NCBI GenBank assembly: GCA_945861465.1
Contig: CAMAVB010000052.1
Coordinates: 1 to 36,476 of the forward strand
DNA: 36,476 nt
Reading direction: 5' to 3'
Source of the DNA: Candidatus Kuenenia stuttgartensis
Lineage (GTDB): Bacteria; Planctomycetota; Planctomycetia; Planctomycetales; Planctomycetaceae
This document shows positions 33,448-36,476 of this stretch, in pieces; the stretch's first letter is position 1, and each line of letters starts with the position of its first letter. The notes below the pieces were generated by a model that ran no database searches, was not told the origin of the DNA, and saw only the letters and a program-made list of their open reading frames with translations. The position numbers and the translations under genes were made by a program.

Positions 33448-34008
33448 TCAATCCAGAATCGGGACTCTGTAACTCAACGCGCCGATGGCTTTTCCTTTCG
33501 CGACCTCGCGGTAGTTTTCATGGCACATGATGCACTTGTCCATGACGACTGGAATCGCAGTCGCTGCCAGCAGAAATTTTTTATCACCTTCAACGACAAC
33601 CTTATCGACGGAGCCCTTGCCACCAAGGATCTGCTTGATCGCGTCTGTTTCAAATCCTGCTCTCGGAAGATTCTGATCGTTGTAAGGTTTCCCGGTGGCA
33701 TCGACCAGACGCACATCATGCCAGCCCTTCTTGCTGACGGCCTCAAACAGCGCCTTGAAGGCACTGCCCGCAGCCAAATCCGTGTCGTCATGCACATAGT
33801 GCTCCGTGACCAGCACGATCGCGGTTTTGTAGATATCATCCAGCATCCGCACTTCGCGACGAGCCCTTTCGACTGCAGGATCTTTGGCATCTTCCAAGGC
33901 AATCGCTTCACTTGCAGTTCCGGTTCTCGGAACGGCGAAGCTGCCAGCAACGATCGTTGCTGTCAAGATGAAGATGGTTAGGGCGATTTTCTGAAATGTT
34001 TTCTGCAC
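33448..34008 (-). CDS. Tll0287-like (DUF3365) heme-binding exported protein
   Basis: A 186-residue protein. The signal segment (IALTIFILTATIVAGSFAV) is followed by a Tll0287-like domain: FKALFEAVSKKGWHDVRLVD, NLPRAGFETDAIKQILGG, KKFLLAATAIPVVMDKCIMC then HENY, and ALSYRVPI at the end. CIMCH is a c-type heme attachment motif. Related domains sense redox state or small molecules, or act as periplasmic heme proteins. GTG 34008 is chosen because AGGGAG lies 6 bp upstream and the signal peptide begins there; the frame extends to ATG 34053 with a less suitable N-terminus. It is the first gene of a probable two-gene heme-protein operon with 33413-32109. Confidence 0.87.
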   Translation of the reverse strand: MQKTFQKIALTIFILTATIVAGSFAVPRTGTASEAIALEDAKDPAVERARREVRMLDDIYKTAIVLVTEHYVHDDTDLAAGSAFKALFEAVSKKGWHDVRLVDATGKPYNDQNLPRAGFETDAIKQILGGKGSVDKVVVEGDKKFLLAATAIPVVMDKCIMCHENYREVAKGKAIGALSYRVPILD

Positions 34009-34442
34009 TGTGGAACTCCCTGAGCATCGCTCGTCAAAACAAGATAACTTCATCCTGTTTAAGCATACATCGACGAAAAGTGGATGTCAACATACTCTTT
34101 TAGCCCAATTTCCGGGTTGGGGAGAATTTCTGCTCGTACCGAGCAACATGAATTCCGGCAACGTCGGATTGCCGGAACTGACTCCGTTCGGTCGAGCCTG
34201 CAGACGATGCGTTCCGTTATCGACTTTTGGAGCGTCGCCAAAAGAACCTGCGTATGCCGCTGCCATCGAATATGCGACCCGACGGGTGGCGTGCCTTCAC
34301 TGCCCCGGAACGCTAAAGTCCATTTGTCGTGTGATGTCTGTCACGATGAAAACGGTACCGTGATCACTCGATCAGCTACTCTGAGGACATCCTCAGATGA
34401 TGAAACTTGCCCGTGGCATTGCCCGGCGATAATGGATGGCGT
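34009..34442. other. Divergent intergenic region with two small hairpins
   Basis: Two perfect short stems are present: TCCGGCAA/TTGCCGGA (34154-34176) and CTTTTGG/CCAAAAG (34224-34244). No gene with family resemblance was found, nor any attC-like fold. Confidence 0.5.
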
Positions 34443-35357
34443 ATGAGAACTTTCTTTTTCACAATCTCGGTAATTCTTGCGGCAACGCCAACGATTCTTT
34501 GTGCTCAGGTACGAGGAAAATTCCCGGAAGAATTCACGTGCTGCAACATGGTTCAGGCGGATTGGGCGGACGGTGACAGCTTCTTGATAAGAACTGGGAC
34601 TGGTGAACAACTCACGATTCGCCTGTACGGCGTGGATTGCATCGAAACCGCCCTCTCTGACGACAATGATGCACGCCGGTTGCGTGCCCAGCGCCGCCAC
34701 TTTGGGATTTCAGAATCGGGTGGCTTACCGCAACCAGAAGCATCGATGACTCTCGCCATGAAGTACGGCAAACTCGCCACTGAGGAAACTGCGAAGGCAT
34801 TGGCTCAACCCTTTACCGTTTATACATCGTTTGCAGACGCCCGCGGTGATGCAAAGTTCCCACGAATCTATGCGTTTGTCACGACCGCCGACGGTAAAGA
34901 TCTCGGGGAACTCCTTGTGAGTAAGGGTCTCGCCCGCGCCTTTGGCATCTGCCGGGAAACGCCCGATGGACAGCACGAAGACGCCTATCGTGAAAAACTT
35001 CGCGACCTCGAACTCGTCGCCTGCAGGAAGGCCAGCGGCATCTGGGCGGAAACGGACTGCGACAAGCTTCCCTCAGAACGCCAACTTGAACGCACGGAAG
35101 ATGCTGAGCTCGGCGTCGCAAGAGGACCGAAGAAGGCCCCACCGAATCCTAAGTTCGATTTGAATACTGCCGCCCGAGATGAACTGATGAGTATTCCTGG
35201 CGTGGGGGAAGTGATGGCCACTCGAATCATTCAAGGCCGAGACTACGCAACCATTGAGGAGCTCGACAAGGTAGCAGGCATCGGTCCAAAAAAGCTCGAA
35301 GAGCTTAAGAAATACGTCCGAATTGCAGATAAAAAGGGCAACCCCGCGAAGCCATAA
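34443..35357 (+). CDS. Secreted staphylococcal-type nuclease with a ComEA-like HhH tail
   Basis: A 304-residue protein with a signal peptide (FFFTISVILAATPTILCAQ). The SNase-like domain spans about residues 30-205: WADGDSFLIRTG, LTIRLYGVDCIET with the catalytic Arg, Asp and Glu in the family spacing, FPRIYAFVTTADGKDLGELL with the second Arg, VSKGLARAFG and ASGIWAE. A linker leads to a C-terminal double helix-hairpin-helix module (about 240-295): FDLNTAARDELMSIPGVGEV, RDYATIEELDKVAGIGPKKL. The HhH part matches the DNA-binding region of ComEA. All visible nuclease residues are present, so activity on extracellular or periplasmic DNA is likely. It starts at ATG 34443. Confidence 0.9.
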   Translation: MRTFFFTISVILAATPTILCAQVRGKFPEEFTCCNMVQADWADGDSFLIRTGTGEQLTIRLYGVDCIETALSDDNDARRLRAQRRHFGISESGGLPQPEASMTLAMKYGKLATEETAKALAQPFTVYTSFADARGDAKFPRIYAFVTTADGKDLGELLVSKGLARAFGICRETPDGQHEDAYREKLRDLELVACRKASGIWAETDCDKLPSERQLERTEDAELGVARGPKKAPPNPKFDLNTAARDELMSIPGVGEVMATRIIQGRDYATIEELDKVAGIGPKKLEELKKYVRIADKKGNPAKP

Positions 35358-35625
35358 CACGACAAGCAGTCACTGATATGATTACGATTGATCTTGTAAA
35401 GATTGACGACGTGATCAATCCTATGGTCGCATTATCGGATTCGTAACTTCAAGTACTCCTCAGAACTTCGGGTATCATCGTAGTGCTTCGTCAAGAGTCA
35501 ATTTTCGGGTAGGCTGGACCAAGCGGAGCGCCGTTTCGGCAAAATAACTGGTCCTTGTGCCATCCGTCTTAAGATTCCCGTTTGCGTAAAGGTGGCAGCC
35601 TTGGGGATCTGCCTCGAACGCGGGT

Positions 35626-36457
35626 CTATGTGAACGCTCGGCGGGCGGAGTTGATGCTGATCGCTAGGGTGTGACCGCGGGTTTCGGCTGCGGCCTCCAT
35701 GGACTTCGGACGACCGACGCTCGAACGGAACCATTTCCGGAAATTCAGCACGCAGTCAACCCACAGTTCCGTCGAGATCCCAAGACGCTCGAACAGTGGT
35801 TCCAGATTTGCTGGCATCGCGCCACGTTTGTCGCTGCGGATCTGACGACCTGTCCATTCCAGCAGTTGCAGGTAATCACCGAGCCCCATCGACAGACAAC
35901 CCTTGTTCGACGCTCGACGCTCGGTCGTCTTCGCACGCACGGCCTGCCGCTTCGGCTCCAGCGGAATCGGAGCCAGCCAACCTGCACGCTCACCGTGTTC
36001 GACACGATTGTCCTTCGTATCTTCACTGTGTCCCTTCTCCCCCGCATCGGGGGAGAAGGTGGCCAACAGGCCGGATGAGGGGGCTACTTCCGGAGTAGAA
36101 ACTTCTTCCGCCGTCTGCAAATCCATGATGCGGTCCTGAGCACTCGTGAAATCACTCGACTCAGGACTCACGGCGATATTCGCCGGCACGGGATTCAAAT
36201 CCACATACTGCGTGCAGGCCAGAATCGCGGCACTATCCAGCAAGGTTACTCATCACCGAATAGCCCAGAACTTCAATCCCCATGATTCCCGCCAGAAATT
36301 CCAGCCGCTGACGGATGAGTTCCCGCCGGTGTTCGTAATCAGTGCCGGTCAACGGATCTTGCCCGCAGAGATACGCCCGCCGCACGCATCGATTGATGCA
36401 ATGCACGACTTGAATCTCGCCCGCCGCCAACACATCCCGCCGATTTGTGCGTGCCAT
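35626..36457 (-). pseudogene. REP-associated (Y1/HUH) transposase, inactivated
   Basis: The N-terminal part (36457-36233) is MARTNRRDVLAAGEIQVVHC, then a segment ending FLAGIMGIEVLGYSVMSN, as in planctomycete IS200-like/RAYT transposases. It then jumps, with a frame change, at about 36240 to LLDSAAILACTQYVDLNPV, which belongs more than 100 residues further on. The missing part includes the HUH metal motif (normally right after MSN) and the catalytic Tyr. The C-terminal part continues to 35626 with LGDYLQLLEWTGRQIRSDKR, FRKWFRSSVGRP and a typical end, but carries an in-frame insertion of repeat E (36031-36085). It cannot be an active transposase. Confidence 0.82.
36031..36085. repeat. Interspersed repeat family E, partial copy 3
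   Basis: CCTTCTCCCCCGCATCGGGGGAGAAGG followed by GCCAACAGGCCGGATGAGGGGG matches one of the two hairpins of the copies at 10749 and 25483. It lies within the reading frame of the transposase remnant and is read through as SSGLLATFSPDAGEKG on the minus strand. Confidence 0.85.
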
Positions 36458-36476
36458 TTGCCTGCCCCCAACAAAA

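Overview
The window is most likely from a planctomycete chromosome. The evidence is family content: a DUF1549/DUF1553 protein with a planctomycete-type cytochrome domain, a DUF1571 protein, an ECF sigma factor of the 'ETTNWS' type, an N-terminal zinc-ribbon Ser/Thr kinase remnant, a PEP-CTERM protein, a Tll0287-like (DUF3365) heme protein, and many palindromic interspersed repeats. These calls come from reading the sequence; no database search was run.

The most interesting content is a decaying chromosomal integron in two pieces. At the left end, an integron-type tyrosine recombinase gene (1016-1915, +) lies divergently from a cassette (147-798, gene on -) that ends in an attC-like site (141-230). 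About 11 kb away, at 11982-13137, are two complete cassettes (a DUF6980-like and a DUF6572-like gene) and a truncated third, with attC-like sites at 12456-12546 and 12946-13031. Site and gene positions agree: stop codons fall in or before the sites, each hairpin has an extrahelical G, and the first bases of each complete cassette are complementary to its own R'' core. The integrase looks dead: it lacks about 65 residues including the first catalytic Arg, and its best ribosome-binding site and start are in another frame.

Layout. 2.06-4.75 kb: alpha-E protein plus circularly permuted ATP-grasp enzyme (-). 5.1-6.2 kb: membrane-anchored protein of unknown function. 6.2-7.5 kb: purine nucleoside phosphorylase between two copies of a 99-bp MITE-like element, one nested in another repeat. 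7.5-9.2 kb: OleC-like ligase. 9.7-10.7 kb: DUF1571 protein. 11.0-18.0 kb: kinase remnant, cassette array, PEP-CTERM protein, ECF sigma factor and a 1000-residue DUF1549/DUF1553 protein. 18.7-27.5 kb: translation and RNA-modification genes (rsmB, rsgA, an RsuA/RluB-family pseudouridine synthase, miaA) mixed with a coiled-coil secreted protein, a BON-domain protein and a universal stress protein. 27.9-35.4 kb: pseudo-receiver, two paralogous envelope proteins, a metallo-beta-lactamase exonuclease, two secreted heme proteins and a secreted nuclease with a helix-hairpin-helix tail. 35.6-36.5 kb: an inactivated REP-associated transposase with a copy of an interspersed repeat inside its reading frame.

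At least ten families of small palindromic repeats occupy most of the intergenic space; several are present two or three times here and some are nested, indicating past mobility. No tRNA, rRNA or CRISPR array was seen.
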